Of a stretch of 64,000 bases of DNA, positions 8,743-19,524 are shown piece by piece. Positions within the stretch are counted from its first letter, which is position 1. Each line of letters opens with the position of its first letter. This DNA is from Pelagibacteraceae bacterium AG-430-P08 (GTDB taxonomy: Bacteria; Pseudomonadota; Alphaproteobacteria; Pelagibacterales; Pelagibacteraceae), in contig QCOL01000003.1 of the NCBI GenBank assembly GCA_003212925.1, forward strand, positions 26,776 to 90,775. Reading direction: 5' to 3'. The position numbers and the translations under genes were made by a program. Below the pieces are notes generated by a model, which was not told where the DNA came from, searched no databases, and worked only from the letters and a program-made list of their open reading frames with translations.

Positions 8743-10779
8743 ATGGTAAACTCTGATTATTTAAAAAATTTAAATGAAGCTCAAAAACAAGCTGTTTTAT
8801 TTCTGGATGGACCGCTATTAATAGTTGCTGGAGCTGGATCTGGAAAAACAAAGGTTTTAACAAGCAGAATCGCTCATATAATTAAAAACAAGAAGGCTTT
8901 TCCAAATCAAATTCTTGCAGTTACTTTCACAAATAAAGCTGCAAAAGAAATGCAAGATAGAGTAAGCAAAATTCTTGGTTCATCAGCGGTTGGTTTATCG
9001 TGGCTTGGTACATTTCACTCAATTTGTGCAAAGTTATTAAGAAAACATGCACCGGCAGTTAATCTAAATTCAAATTTTACTATTGTTGATACCGATGATC
9101 AAATCAGGTTAATCAAAAATATTTGTAAAGCAGAAAACATCGACACTAAACAACTTGCTCCAAGGTATATTATTGCCATAATTGATAAATGGAAAAATAA
9201 AGGATTATATCCCAGTGAAGTGAAAGTTGATCCAAAAGATATTTATGAAAAAAAAATTTTGCCTGTTTATAAAATTTATCAACAGAAATTAATAGAATTA
9301 AATGCATGTGACTTTGGTGATTTAATTTTACACTCTGTTAAAATTTTAGAAAAAAATGAGGATATTAGAAAAATCTATTCTAAAAATTTTAAATATATAC
9401 TTGTAGACGAGTATCAAGATACAAATTACATACAAAGCAAATGGTTAAATTTATTAGCAGAAAAAAATAAAAATATATGTTGTGTTGGTGATGATGATCA
9501 ATCAATTTATAGTTGGAGAGGTGCTGAAATAAAAAATTTTTTAGAGTTTGATAAAATTTATCAAAATACTAAAGTAATAAGACTGGAACAAAATTATAGA
9601 TCCTCAAAAAATATTTTATCTGTGGCCTCTTCCTTAATATCTAACAATCAAAATAGGGTTGGAAAGACTCTAAAATCAACAATGGAAGACGGTGATTTAA
9701 TTAAATTAAACTGTTTTAAAAATGGAAAAGATGAAGCAATCGGAGTTTCTGATGAAGTGGAAAAAAATAAAAAAAAATACTCATTAAATAATATTGCAAT
9801 TTTAGTAAGAGCGATTTTTCAAACAAGAGAATTTGAGGAAAGATTTTTAAAAATAGGCATGCCCTACCGAATTTTAGGAGGGATTAAGTTTTATGAGAGA
9901 GCCGAAATTAAAGACTGCATTGCATACCTAAGACTAATTCATCAAGAAAAAGATGATTTAGCTTTTGAAAGAATAGTTAATAATCCTAAGAGATCAATTG
10001 GTGATAGCACGATTAAAATTATTCATGAATACTCAAAAAAAAATAAGATAAGTTTGGAATACTCGGCAAGAAAGATGATAGAAAAAAATCTAATAAAACC
10101 TAAAGCAAAAATAGGTTTAAGTATTTTTTTAGATTTAATTTCAAAATGGAGAAATGATATGAAAATTAGAAAATTTAATCATGTCAAGTTGCTGCAAACA
10201 CTTTTAGATGAGTCTGGATACTCTTCCATGCTAAAAAACAAAAAAGATCTCGAAAATGAAAATCGGTTAGAAAATATTAAAGAATTATTAAGTGCAATGA
10301 AGGAATTTGATAATCTAGAAAGTTTTTTAGACCATGTATCTCTTGCAACTTCTATTGATCAAGATTGGGAAGGCGAAAAAATTAATATGATGACAATGCA
10401 TGCGGCTAAAGGTTTAGAGTTTGATGTGGTTTTTTTACCTGGGTGGGAAGAGGGTTTATTTCCTCATCAAAAATCAATTGAAGAAAAAGGACATAATGGA
10501 TTAGAGGAGGAAAGAAGATTGGCTTATGTGGGTATTACAAGGGCAAAAAAAAATGCAATTATTTCTTTCTCCATGAATAGATTTTATCAAGGAGATTGGA
10601 TTGATAGTATGGCTTCAAGATTTATTGATGAACTTCCAGAAAATAATTTGGAAAAAAATTCATATTTTGACGAAAATAAAGAGATATTTGATGAATTTGA
10701 GTTCAATCAAGATATTGAATTAGATGATGATCCCAAGAGAAGTCCAGGTTGGATTAGATATCAAAAAAGAATTAAATGA
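8743..10779 (+). CDS. uvrD: UvrD/PcrA/Rep-type superfamily I DNA helicase
   Basis: GAGSGKTKVLTSRIAHI; VDEYQDTNYIQ; GDDDQSIYSWRGAE; ERRLAYVGITRAK. Confidence 0.93.
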   Translation: MVNSDYLKNLNEAQKQAVLFLDGPLLIVAGAGSGKTKVLTSRIAHIIKNKKAFPNQILAVTFTNKAAKEMQDRVSKILGSSAVGLSWLGTFHSICAKLLRKHAPAVNLNSNFTIVDTDDQIRLIKNICKAENIDTKQLAPRYIIAIIDKWKNKGLYPSEVKVDPKDIYEKKILPVYKIYQQKLIELNACDFGDLILHSVKILEKNEDIRKIYSKNFKYILVDEYQDTNYIQSKWLNLLAEKNKNICCVGDDDQSIYSWRGAEIKNFLEFDKIYQNTKVIRLEQNYRSSKNILSVASSLISNNQNRVGKTLKSTMEDGDLIKLNCFKNGKDEAIGVSDEVEKNKKKYSLNNIAILVRAIFQTREFEERFLKIGMPYRILGGIKFYERAEIKDCIAYLRLIHQEKDDLAFERIVNNPKRSIGDSTIKIIHEYSKKNKISLEYSARKMIEKNLIKPKAKIGLSIFLDLISKWRNDMKIRKFNHVKLLQTLLDESGYSSMLKNKKDLENENRLENIKELLSAMKEFDNLESFLDHVSLATSIDQDWEGEKINMMTMHAAKGLEFDVVFLPGWEEGLFPHQKSIEEKGHNGLEEERRLAYVGITRAKKNAIISFSMNRFYQGDWIDSMASRFIDELPENNLEKNSYFDENKEIFDEFEFNQDIELDDDPKRSPGWIRYQKRIK

Positions 10780-12473
10780 TTAAAAACAGAATAGATAAAT
10801 TAAGAAATCAATTTATTAAATATAATATTGATGGTTATGTTGTCCCAAAAAATGACGAATTTTTCTCAGAGTATTCAAATAAAGATAGACTAAAAATTAT
10901 ATCTAATTTTACCGGGTCAGCTGGATATGCAGTAATTCTTAAAAAGAAAAGTTTTTTATTTGTTGATGGGAGATATACAATTCAAGCAAAGATTGAAAGC
11001 GGTAAGAACTTTAAGATTATAGATTATGAAAAAATAATTAATACAAATATATTCAAAAATCTAAACCTAGGAATTGATCCCACTTTATTTACTTCAAAAC
11101 AAATTAAAAGATTTTTTTTAAAGAATAACAAAGTAACTTTAATTGATAAAAATTTAGTTGATAAAATTTATCAATTAAAAAGTAAAAAAAAACATCCTTT
11201 TTACACTTTAGACAAAGAACATACTGGTGAAAATCACTTACAAAAAATTTCTAAAGTCTGCTCATATTTAAAGAAAAATAAATCTGATTATTTATTTATC
11301 ACTGCTCCAGAAAATATTGCATGGTTATTAAATATTAGAGGATATGATAACCCAAATAGCCCAATACCTAACTGTTATCTTGTTATAAGTAAAAAAAGAA
11401 ATATTTATCTAATTGTTGAGAGAGATAAATCAAAAAAACTTATTAAAGAAAAAAGATTAAAAAAAAATCAAATAATTGATCCAAAAAATATCTGCTCTTT
11501 ATTTCAAAATTTAAATAAAGGAAGTATTTTAATTGATGAAAAAACTTGCTCTGTGTATTTTGAGGAAATTTTAAAGAAAAGATTTAGCGTAATTAAAAAA
11601 GAAGATCCAATTTACCTTTTTAAATCAGTTAAAAATAAGCTTGAAATTAAAAATACGATAGATGCTCACATCATAGATGGGGTTGCACTAACAAAATTTA
11701 TTTATTGGATAAAAAATAAGAAAAAATTAGATATCACGGAAGTTGATGCTCAAAACAAATTAGAAAAATTTAGAAAAATGAGTTCGAAATATTTATTTCC
11801 AAGTTTTAAAACAATAGCAGGCAGTGGAAAAAATGGAGCTATTGTTCATTATAGAGCAACAAAAAATAATACTAAAACATTAAAAAAAAGTGAAATTTTA
11901 TTATGTGACTCTGGTGGGCAATATAAATTTGGAACCACAGATGTTACAAGAACAATTTGTTTTTCAAATCAAAAAAAATATATCAAAAATATTTATACAA
12001 ATGTTTTAAAAGGACACATCGCAGTAGCTCAAACAGATTTGAATATAAAAAAAACTGGGAAATTGATTGATATCGAGGCAAGAAAATTTCTTAAAAAAAA
12101 TAATATGGATTATACCCATGGAACTGGGCACGGAGTGGGTTATTTTTTAAATGTTCATGAAGGTCCACAAGCTATTTCAAGAAATAATACAATTAAAATT
12201 GAAAATGGAATGATTTTGAGTAATGAACCTGGATATTATAAAAAAGGTAAATTTGGAATACGTATTGAAAATTTAATTTATGCAAAAAAAATTAAAGGTC
12301 GATTATTTTTCAAAAATTTAACTTTGGCACCAATAGAAATTGATTTAATTAATTATAAACTTTTAAATGAAAAGGAGAGAAGTTATCTTTTTAAATATCA
12401 TTTAGAGGTTTATTCAAAATTATCACCATTTCTCAACAAAAATGAAAAAAAATGGTTGACTAGATTTATTTAA
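10776..12473 (+). CDS. pepP: Aminopeptidase P family (Xaa-Pro aminopeptidase), M24
   Basis: HGTGHGVGYFLNVHEGP; SNEPGYYKKGKFGIRIENL. Confidence 0.88.
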   Translation: MIKNRIDKLRNQFIKYNIDGYVVPKNDEFFSEYSNKDRLKIISNFTGSAGYAVILKKKSFLFVDGRYTIQAKIESGKNFKIIDYEKIINTNIFKNLNLGIDPTLFTSKQIKRFFLKNNKVTLIDKNLVDKIYQLKSKKKHPFYTLDKEHTGENHLQKISKVCSYLKKNKSDYLFITAPENIAWLLNIRGYDNPNSPIPNCYLVISKKRNIYLIVERDKSKKLIKEKRLKKNQIIDPKNICSLFQNLNKGSILIDEKTCSVYFEEILKKRFSVIKKEDPIYLFKSVKNKLEIKNTIDAHIIDGVALTKFIYWIKNKKKLDITEVDAQNKLEKFRKMSSKYLFPSFKTIAGSGKNGAIVHYRATKNNTKTLKKSEILLCDSGGQYKFGTTDVTRTICFSNQKKYIKNIYTNVLKGHIAVAQTDLNIKKTGKLIDIEARKFLKKNNMDYTHGTGHGVGYFLNVHEGPQAISRNNTIKIENGMILSNEPGYYKKGKFGIRIENLIYAKKIKGRLFFKNLTLAPIEIDLINYKLLNEKERSYLFKYHLEVYSKLSPFLNKNEKKWLTRFI

Positions 12474-14487
12474 GCATTTTAAGCCAAGAAGACTGGTCTA
12501 AAATTTTTATTTTTAAACCCCTTGCAATATCAATTTTTCTGTTTGTTGGTTTTTCTCCAACTATTAGATAATCAAGTTTTTTTGTTACATTGCTAACTAT
12601 TGACCCCGAATTTTGTTCTATTAGAGATTTCGCCTCAGAACGGCTCATGTTTGAAAGTTTACCAGTGAACATAAACGTTTTATTATTTAATATGCCATCG
12701 GTTTTTTTATTTTCAGCATTTTTTACTGTGAGTATTTTTTCTAAGTTCTGTAAAACGTTTAAATTTGTACTATTTTTAAAAAAATTTTTTATTGAACTAA
12801 TTTGAGTCTCACCAATCCCATCAATATTGATTAAATTATCAAAATTATTTTTTTTGGATAAAGAGACAAAATTTCCTAATGATTTTAAATTTTTTGCTAT
12901 AATTTTAGCATTTTCTAAGCCTATATGTCTAATTCCTAATGCATAAATAAATTTTTCAAATGAAATTATTTTTTTTTGGTTAATTGAATATTTTAAATTT
13001 GAAACTGATTGCTTTCCCCATCCTTCTAAACTCTCTATTTTTACGTAATCAAGTTTAAAGATATCTTGTGGAAATTTGATTAAATTTAAATTCCAAAAAT
13101 TTTCAACAATTTTTTTTCCAAAACCATCAATATTGAAAGCTTCTTTAGAAACAAAATGTTTTATCTTTTCTATTGCCATTTTTTCACATTCATACCCTTC
13201 ACTTGAGCATCTTCTTACAGCATCTTCTTTTTTTGTGGTAAAATTAAAATCTTTAACAGTTTTTGACCCACAAGACGGACAATTTTTCGGAAAATTAAAT
13301 TTTTTTGAATTTTTATTTCTCAATTTTAAGTCAACTGAAATTACATGAGGTATAACATCTCCCGCTCTTTCAATTAAAACCGTATCTCCAATTCTTATAT
13401 CCTTTCTATTTATCTCTTCTTCATTATGCAAAGTTGCATTTGAAACAACAACACCTCCGATTTTTACTGGTTTTATTTTTGCTACAGGTGTTAAGGCGCC
13501 AGTCCTACCAATTTGAATTTCAATATTTTCAATTTTCGAGACACTACTGTTAGCAGAAAACTTATGTGCAATAGCCCACCTTGGAGCATTTGCAACATTT
13601 CCTAATCTTTTTTGTAATCCAAAATCATTTACTTTGTAGACGATTCCATCGATATCAAAATCTATTTGATCTCTTTTTTTTTCAACTTCATTATAATTTT
13701 TCATTAAATTTTTTATTGTTCCAATTGTTTTGTTTAAAGGATTTGTTTTAAAACCCCATTCTTTTAATTTTTTTAAATAATCTTCTTGAGTAGAAACCTC
13801 TAAACCTTTTTCATAACCAAAAGTATAGGCAATAAATCTTAGTGGAATTTTTTGTGTTTCTTTAGAATCTTTTTGTCTCAACGAGCCGGAAGCAGCATTT
13901 CTTGGATTTGCGAATTTATTTTTTAAATTTTTAAAATCGCTGTTTTGAATAAATACCTCACCTCTTATATCTATTTCTTTAGGAAAACTTTTTAATTTGA
14001 TTTCATGCGGGATATCTTTAATTGTTTTTAAGTTTTCTGTAATGTCTTCTCCCTCTTTTCCATCACCTCTTGATAAACCAGTTGTAAATTTTCCATCTTT
14101 AAACAATAAAGATGCTGATATTCCATCAATCTTAGGCTCTGCGCTGTACTCAATATTTAATCCTGTTTCATTATTGAGAAAATTCAAAATTTTTTTTTCA
14201 AAGTTTATAAGATCTTCCTCACTAAATGCATTGCTCAGGGACAACATTGCCGTTTTATGTTTTATTTTTTTAAAAATTTTAGAGGGTTTGAAACCTACAG
14301 AATTAGAGGGAGAATCTTTGTGATTTAAAAATTTATATTGTTTCTCTAAATCAATTATCTCCAATTTTATTTTATCAAACTCACTATCATCAACTAAAGG
14401 TTGATTTAAATTATAGTAATGTTTGTTGTATTTTTGAAATAATTTAATTTTATTTAGATATTTTCTATTAATACTCTCATCAATCAT
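12466..14487 (-). CDS. ligA: NAD-dependent DNA ligase LigA
   Basis: EPKIDGISASLLFKDG adenylation motif; four-Cys zinc finger; HhH repeats; C-terminal BRCT domain. Confidence 0.95.
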   Translation of the reverse strand: MIDESINRKYLNKIKLFQKYNKHYYNLNQPLVDDSEFDKIKLEIIDLEKQYKFLNHKDSPSNSVGFKPSKIFKKIKHKTAMLSLSNAFSEEDLINFEKKILNFLNNETGLNIEYSAEPKIDGISASLLFKDGKFTTGLSRGDGKEGEDITENLKTIKDIPHEIKLKSFPKEIDIRGEVFIQNSDFKNLKNKFANPRNAASGSLRQKDSKETQKIPLRFIAYTFGYEKGLEVSTQEDYLKKLKEWGFKTNPLNKTIGTIKNLMKNYNEVEKKRDQIDFDIDGIVYKVNDFGLQKRLGNVANAPRWAIAHKFSANSSVSKIENIEIQIGRTGALTPVAKIKPVKIGGVVVSNATLHNEEEINRKDIRIGDTVLIERAGDVIPHVISVDLKLRNKNSKKFNFPKNCPSCGSKTVKDFNFTTKKEDAVRRCSSEGYECEKMAIEKIKHFVSKEAFNIDGFGKKIVENFWNLNLIKFPQDIFKLDYVKIESLEGWGKQSVSNLKYSINQKKIISFEKFIYALGIRHIGLENAKIIAKNLKSLGNFVSLSKKNNFDNLINIDGIGETQISSIKNFFKNSTNLNVLQNLEKILTVKNAENKKTDGILNNKTFMFTGKLSNMSRSEAKSLIEQNSGSIVSNVTKKLDYLIVGEKPTNRKIDIARGLKIKILDQSSWLKMLK

Positions 14488-14490
14488 TTT

Positions 14491-15324
14491 TTAAAAAAGG
14501 CTTTTTATTTTACTTAAGATTTTACTTTTTTCTTTCTTTTTGTCTCGAACGGAAACTTTGTATTCTTTATTAAAAATTCTATATGTTTCTTTATACCATT
14601 CACCTGAATTATAATTGTAACCCAGTAATGCAGCATATTTAAGTGACTCTTCCTCCATGCCTAATATGTAATAAATTTCTACTAATCTATGAATTGCTTC
14701 TTCTACATGGTCTGTTGTGTCATAATTATTTAATACATTTTTAAATCTATTTAGAGCGGGTATCCATTTTTTCTTCTTAAAGTAATGTCTGCCAATATAT
14801 ACTTCTTTAGCTGCTAATATATCGTTAATTAAATCAATTTTATATCTCGCATCATAAGCATAATCAGTGTCAGGATAATTTTCGATAATAAAAATGAGTT
14901 CTTTTTTAGATAGCATCAAAGGAGCCAAATCCTTTTTTTCTCCCTCAATAGTCTCATAATAACACATTGCTAAAAGATAATGTGCATAAGCCAAATTTTT
15001 ATCTTTTGGATAGGTTTTAAAATATCTTTTAAGATTCTCTATTGCCAAAGAGTAATAACTTTGTAGATAGTAAGAGTATGATGCCATTAAAACTGATTTT
15101 GGTGCCCATTTAGATTGTGGCAATAATATTTCAACTTCTAAAAATTTTTTACTTGCAGCAAAATAATTACCAGTTTCTAAAAAGTTCATGCCTTTTTTAT
15201 ATGCCGAAATAACTTCGTCACTTTGACTGGTTTCCTTGATAAGTTTAATTTGTTCTACTTCTTTTCCACATGAATTAAAAAATAATAAAGTAAAAAAAAT
15301 TAAAATGATTTTAAATTTAGACAT
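14491..15324 (-). CDS. bamD: Outer membrane assembly lipoprotein BamD
   Basis: Lipobox LLFFNSC; TPR-like YFAASKKFLEVEILLPQSKWAPKS...YYLQSYYSLAIENLKRYFKTYP. Confidence 0.88.
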   Translation of the reverse strand: MSKFKIILIFFTLLFFNSCGKEVEQIKLIKETSQSDEVISAYKKGMNFLETGNYFAASKKFLEVEILLPQSKWAPKSVLMASYSYYLQSYYSLAIENLKRYFKTYPKDKNLAYAHYLLAMCYYETIEGEKKDLAPLMLSKKELIFIIENYPDTDYAYDARYKIDLINDILAAKEVYIGRHYFKKKKWIPALNRFKNVLNNYDTTDHVEEAIHRLVEIYYILGMEEESLKYAALLGYNYNSGEWYKETYRIFNKEYKVSVRDKKKEKSKILSKIKSLF

Positions 15325-15369
15325 ATATTAAATATATATACTAAAAAAATCTCAAAGATGAATATTTAA

Positions 15370-16290
15370 TTAAGCTATTGACCTTAATAAGCTTCTATTT
15401 ATCAATGTATGTGGAAGTGTTCTCTCTTGTATTTCAATAATAGAAAAATTATCTTTATCTTCAAATACCTTTCTCAGCAAGCTATTTGTCATAAAATGTC
15501 CTCCCTGAGAACAGTTTACACTTGCTATCATTCTATATCCGCATGTAAAAAGATCTCCAATGCAATCTAAAATTTTATGATTAACAAATTCTTTTGTATT
15601 TCTTAAACCATCTTTATTTAAAATATTTTCGTCCTTAACCACTATTGCATTCTCTAAACTTCCACCTTTAGCTAGACCATTTTTTTTTATTACCTCAATA
15701 TCTTCGTATAAGCAGAAAGTTCTTGAATTAAAAATTTCTTCAAGATTATCCTCATAAACATTTACCTTATTTCTTTGATTACCTATAATTTGATTTTGAT
15801 ACTTAAGTTGAAAATCTATGTCTAAACTTAACTTTGAAGGTTCGATTGAAATAAACTTATCACTATTTTTAATTTCTACTTTTCTATTTATTTTTATAAT
15901 CTTAATAGGCTTATTACTTGACTCCAAACCTACTGATAAAATTTCATTTATAAAAAACTTGGCTGATCCATCTAAAATTGGAACTTCTTCATTATCAATT
16001 TCTACTAAAGCATTATCAATTCCAAGTCCAAATAATGCACCCATTAAATGTTCAATAGTTGAAACTTTTACACCATAGCTATTGCTTATAGTTGTGCAAA
16101 GAGCTGTGTTACTTACGTTCATGAAATTTGGATAAATAAGATTATTCTCACTCAAATCGACTCTTTTGAAAACAATTCCAGTATCTGGCTCTGAAGGTTT
16201 AACACAGATTTTAGATATCTTGCCACTGTGAAGACCCACCCCACTAAAAGAAACTTTTTTTTTAATTGTTTTTTGGTTTAATAAAGACAC
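15370..16290 (-). CDS. lpxC: UDP-3-O-acyl-N-acetylglucosamine deacetylase LpxC
   Basis: VSTIEHLMGALFGLGIDNALVEIDNEEVPILDGSA; NHKILDCIGDL. Confidence 0.95.
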   Translation of the reverse strand: MSLLNQKTIKKKVSFSGVGLHSGKISKICVKPSEPDTGIVFKRVDLSENNLIYPNFMNVSNTALCTTISNSYGVKVSTIEHLMGALFGLGIDNALVEIDNEEVPILDGSAKFFINEILSVGLESSNKPIKIIKINRKVEIKNSDKFISIEPSKLSLDIDFQLKYQNQIIGNQRNKVNVYEDNLEEIFNSRTFCLYEDIEVIKKNGLAKGGSLENAIVVKDENILNKDGLRNTKEFVNHKILDCIGDLFTCGYRMIASVNCSQGGHFMTNSLLRKVFEDKDNFSIIEIQERTLPHTLINRSLLRSIA

Positions 16291-16353
16291 ATTGATGTTT
16301 TAATATTGAGTCACATAAAATTAAAAACAACAAATATTACGAGAAAATACAGA

Positions 16354-17055
16354 TTAATTGAAAAAATTGAAAAATTTCTCAAAAAAACCGAGATTTTTAG
16401 GTTTTTTTCTCGTTAAAATCACTTCATTTTCATTAAAACCAGTCAGAATTTTTTGCGCAACTAACTCTAAATTATTGCTGTCAATGTTAAAAAAGCTATT
16501 AAGATACTGATAACTAATTGTCCTATAAATAGATATCTGGAATTTGTTTAATACTTTTTCAAAATTGTCCAATACATTATTGGGTATACAGATAAAACTT
16601 AGATCCAAAGATAAACTCTTACAGGTATCTTTATCAGGTAAAAAATTATAGTGTTCATTGTCAATATTAAATTGATCAATTTTCATATGAATAACTTCTG
16701 ATTTTTTTAAAGTTTCTTCGCAATAATTCTTTGATTCTATTAACAGATTATTAATTATTTTTGCATTTAGAGGCGTATCATTAATTTTATTTTTTATTGA
16801 AAAATCAACTGAAAAAATTTCCTCATTTTCGATTATTAAATAGATAATTTTAATGAATTCACCCAATTCTTTTTCAATTTTAAAAATGTTTTCATTTAAA
16901 AATTCACTGAATAAATCCAGATCAAATTTTGTATTTTGATCTTTTAAAATAGTTTCCCTTTTGTAATTAATTTTATTTGCCTCACCAAGTGATATAATTA
17001 TAAATTTATTTGAACTAATAAAAATAAATGTTTTATTAACAGAACTACTTTTCAT
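16354..17055 (-). CDS. Short protein in the ftsA position (between ftsQ and lpxC); possible reduced FtsA-like protein
   Basis: 233 aa; synteny with ftsA; no full-length FtsA ATPase domain visible. Assignment rests mainly on position. Confidence 0.4.
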   Translation of the reverse strand: MKSSSVNKTFIFISSNKFIIISLGEANKINYKRETILKDQNTKFDLDLFSEFLNENIFKIEKELGEFIKIIYLIIENEEIFSVDFSIKNKINDTPLNAKIINNLLIESKNYCEETLKKSEVIHMKIDQFNIDNEHYNFLPDKDTCKSLSLDLSFICIPNNVLDNFEKVLNKFQISIYRTISYQYLNSFFNIDSNNLELVAQKILTGFNENEVILTRKKPKNLGFFEKFFNFFN

Positions 17056-17719
17056 TTAATATGATTTGATTTTTTTGGCGAAAGTCGACAATTGTTTTTT
17101 CATTAATTCTTTTTTCATTAGACATTCGAACATACAAATTTAATATTTCCTCAATGTTATTTTTTGGAAGTTTTATTAAATTTCCATTTAGAGTTTCAAT
17201 ATCCCACCTTTTTGATTTGAATATATATAGGTTTGAAATTTCACTAAACTCAAAAAGTGAGCTATCAATTTTACTTTTTAACTTAAGAAACTCTGAAATG
17301 TCTAAATCACCAAATATAAAGGGAAGTTCTAATATGAAATCTTTATTTTCAATTAACTTTCCATTTGATCCAATCAAATAATCAAAACCATTTTTTTTTG
17401 TTTGTGCAAGTATTTCTGTTTTTTCTATAGAGATTTTTAAAGTTGATGGATAATTTTTAAATATTTCAAATTGTTCAATAATATTAATTGAATTGATCTT
17501 TCTTTTTAAATATTCTTTATCTAAATAAAAAATATTTTTAAAATTAGAATCATAAATAATATCTTCAATTTTTTTTCTTTCATCTGGGTTTAAACCATTT
17601 ATCTCTACCTCGCTAATTTTTGGAAAACTAACATTCATGAATGAAATATTATTTATTGATACAAGAAAACAAAACATTAAAAAGTAAACTACAATTTTTT
17701 TACTTATTAATAGATGCAT
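17045..17719 (-). CDS. ftsQ: Cell division protein FtsQ
   Basis: N-terminal TM; POTRA-like ISEVEINGLNPDERKKIEDII; IEKTEILAQTKKNGFDYLIGSNGKLI; located after ddl. Confidence 0.75.
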   Translation of the reverse strand: MHLLISKKIVVYFLMFCFLVSINNISFMNVSFPKISEVEINGLNPDERKKIEDIIYDSNFKNIFYLDKEYLKRKINSINIIEQFEIFKNYPSTLKISIEKTEILAQTKKNGFDYLIGSNGKLIENKDFILELPFIFGDLDISEFLKLKSKIDSSLFEFSEISNLYIFKSKRWDIETLNGNLIKLPKNNIEEILNLYVRMSNEKRINEKTIVDFRQKNQIILNEK

Positions 17720-18614
17720 CTTTTAAAATTAATTTAATTAAATTTAAGAAATTAATTCCAATATAATCTGATATCTCTGGAACTAAAGATAGTTTTGTCA
17801 TTCCAGGTTGAGTATTAATTTCTAAAAGATAAAATTTTCCTTTAAAATATTTAAAGTCTGATCTAGTAACACCTCTACATCCCATCAAATTATGTGCTTT
17901 AAAAGTAATGTCCATAAGAGCTTTATATTTTTTTTTTGGCAGGTCTACTGGAATGATATGCTCTGTCTTAGCATTAGAATTGTATTTTGCCTGGTAATCA
18001 TAAAATTTTCTTTTTGGCTTAAGTTCAATTGCTCCGAGCTTTTTCTTTCCAATTATAGCTGATTGTATTTCTCTCCCGGGAATAAATTGTTCTATCAATA
18101 TTTTTTTATAATCTTTTAATAATTTTATCTTTCTCCATAAATTATTCTTGGTACAAATATAAACATTTACACTAGAACCTTCATTAATTGGTTTAATTAC
18201 AACAGGAAAGTTCAACTTTTTTTTTACTAAATTTATAAGTTCTTTATTAGTTTTATTAAAAGTAAAAATGAAATATTTAGGTGTTAAAATTTTATTTTTA
18301 ATAAAAATTTTTTTGGAAATTTCTTTATCCATTGCCTTAGCAGAGGCAATTACACCTGAATGAGTATAAGGTATACCTATTGTCTCAAGGATTGTTTGTA
18401 TATATCCATCTTCTCCAAACTGCCCATGTAGAGCATTAAAAATGAAATGAGGTTTGAAACTTTTTGTTACAGATATTAAATCTTTGTCTGGCTCGCATAT
18501 TTTTACTTTATAATTATTTTTTTTTAGTTCTTTAGCAACCTGTCTTCCTGTCTCCAAGCTGATAATTCTTTCCTTAGAAATACCACCTGAGATTATCAAA
18601 ATTTTTTTTTTCAA
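17700..18614 (-). CDS. ddl: D-alanine--D-alanine ligase
   Basis: ATP-grasp; FNALHGQFGEDGYIQTILETIGIPYTHSG; LLEINTQPGMT. Confidence 0.93.
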   Translation of the reverse strand: MKKKILIISGGISKERIISLETGRQVAKELKKNNYKVKICEPDKDLISVTKSFKPHFIFNALHGQFGEDGYIQTILETIGIPYTHSGVIASAKAMDKEISKKIFIKNKILTPKYFIFTFNKTNKELINLVKKKLNFPVVIKPINEGSSVNVYICTKNNLWRKIKLLKDYKKILIEQFIPGREIQSAIIGKKKLGAIELKPKRKFYDYQAKYNSNAKTEHIIPVDLPKKKYKALMDITFKAHNLMGCRGVTRSDFKYFKGKFYLLEINTQPGMTKLSLVPEISDYIGINFLNLIKLILKDASINK

Positions 18615-18615
18615 T

Positions 18616-19524
18616 TTATTCCAATATTTTAATTTCTTTATCTAATTTTATACCGGTTTTTTCTAGAACTTTTTTAGAAACAAAATCAATTAATTTTTTC
18701 ATATCATTGAACGTTGCATTACCCTTATTTACAAAAAAGTTTGAATGTTTTTCTGAGATATGTGCATCACCAAACTTAGTATCAATAGAAACTGATTCTC
18801 TTATCAACTCCCAAACTTTTTTATTCGTTTGATTTATTGGATTTTTAAAAGTGCTTCCACCAGTTTTAATTCTCATTGGTTGATTTTTTTCTTTTAAAGA
18901 TTTCATTTTTATTACTTCACTATTTACTTTGTTGAAAGTACTTTTAACTCCTTTGAAAGAAGCACTTAAAAAAATCAGATCGTCAGATAAATCATTTTTT
19001 CTATAATCAAAATTTATTTCTTTTGATGGAATTGTTATTAGATTTCCTTTTTGATCTATAGCTTGAATTGAAAGAAGAATATCTTTAAATTCCTTTCCAA
19101 AACATCCAGCATTCATCTTAATTCCCCCACCAATAGATCCTGGAATACATGATAAAAACTCAAATCCACTCAAATTATTTTCAGCAGCAAAACTAGATAG
19201 GCTATTATCTAAAACGCCACTTCCAGAAATTATTACGTCCTCTCTTAATAAAGATATTCTATTAAAATTTTTACTAAGCTTTATTACGACTCCATCAAAA
19301 ATATTATCTGAGATTAAGGTGTTTGATCCTGCACCAATGATAAAGATTTTTTCCTTATTATCGAGTAATTTGAGAAATTTAACTAAATCTTTTAAATTTT
19401 CCGCCTTATAAAAAACTTTGGACTTTCCTCCAATATTAAACCAACTTTTTTTTTTTAAATCTTGATCGTAAATTACATTTTTATCAAAGTCTTTTAACAA
19501 ATCTTTAAGTTGATGTATCTGCAT
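18616..19524 (-). CDS. murB: UDP-N-acetylenolpyruvoylglucosamine reductase
   Basis: IIGAGSNTLISD; SCIPGSIGGGIKMNAGCFG; GGSTFKNP. Confidence 0.93.
   Translation of the reverse strand: MQIHQLKDLLKDFDKNVIYDQDLKKKSWFNIGGKSKVFYKAENLKDLVKFLKLLDNKEKIFIIGAGSNTLISDNIFDGVVIKLSKNFNRISLLREDVIISGSGVLDNSLSSFAAENNLSGFEFLSCIPGSIGGGIKMNAGCFGKEFKDILLSIQAIDQKGNLITIPSKEINFDYRKNDLSDDLIFLSASFKGVKSTFNKVNSEVIKMKSLKEKNQPMRIKTGGSTFKNPINQTNKKVWELIRESVSIDTKFGDAHISEKHSNFFVNKGNATFNDMKKLIDFVSKKVLEKTGIKLDKEIKILE

Noticed and set aside
12590-14323. Four + strand ORFs antisense to ligA, including a 108-aa one (13997-14323)
   Set aside because: ligA is clearly coding; antisense ORFs are expected by chance.
16378-16411. Inverted repeat AAAAAAACC ... 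GGTTTTTTT
   Set aside because: Could be read as a terminator, but it lies inside the coding end of the ftsA-position ORF and is AT-rich enough to arise by chance.
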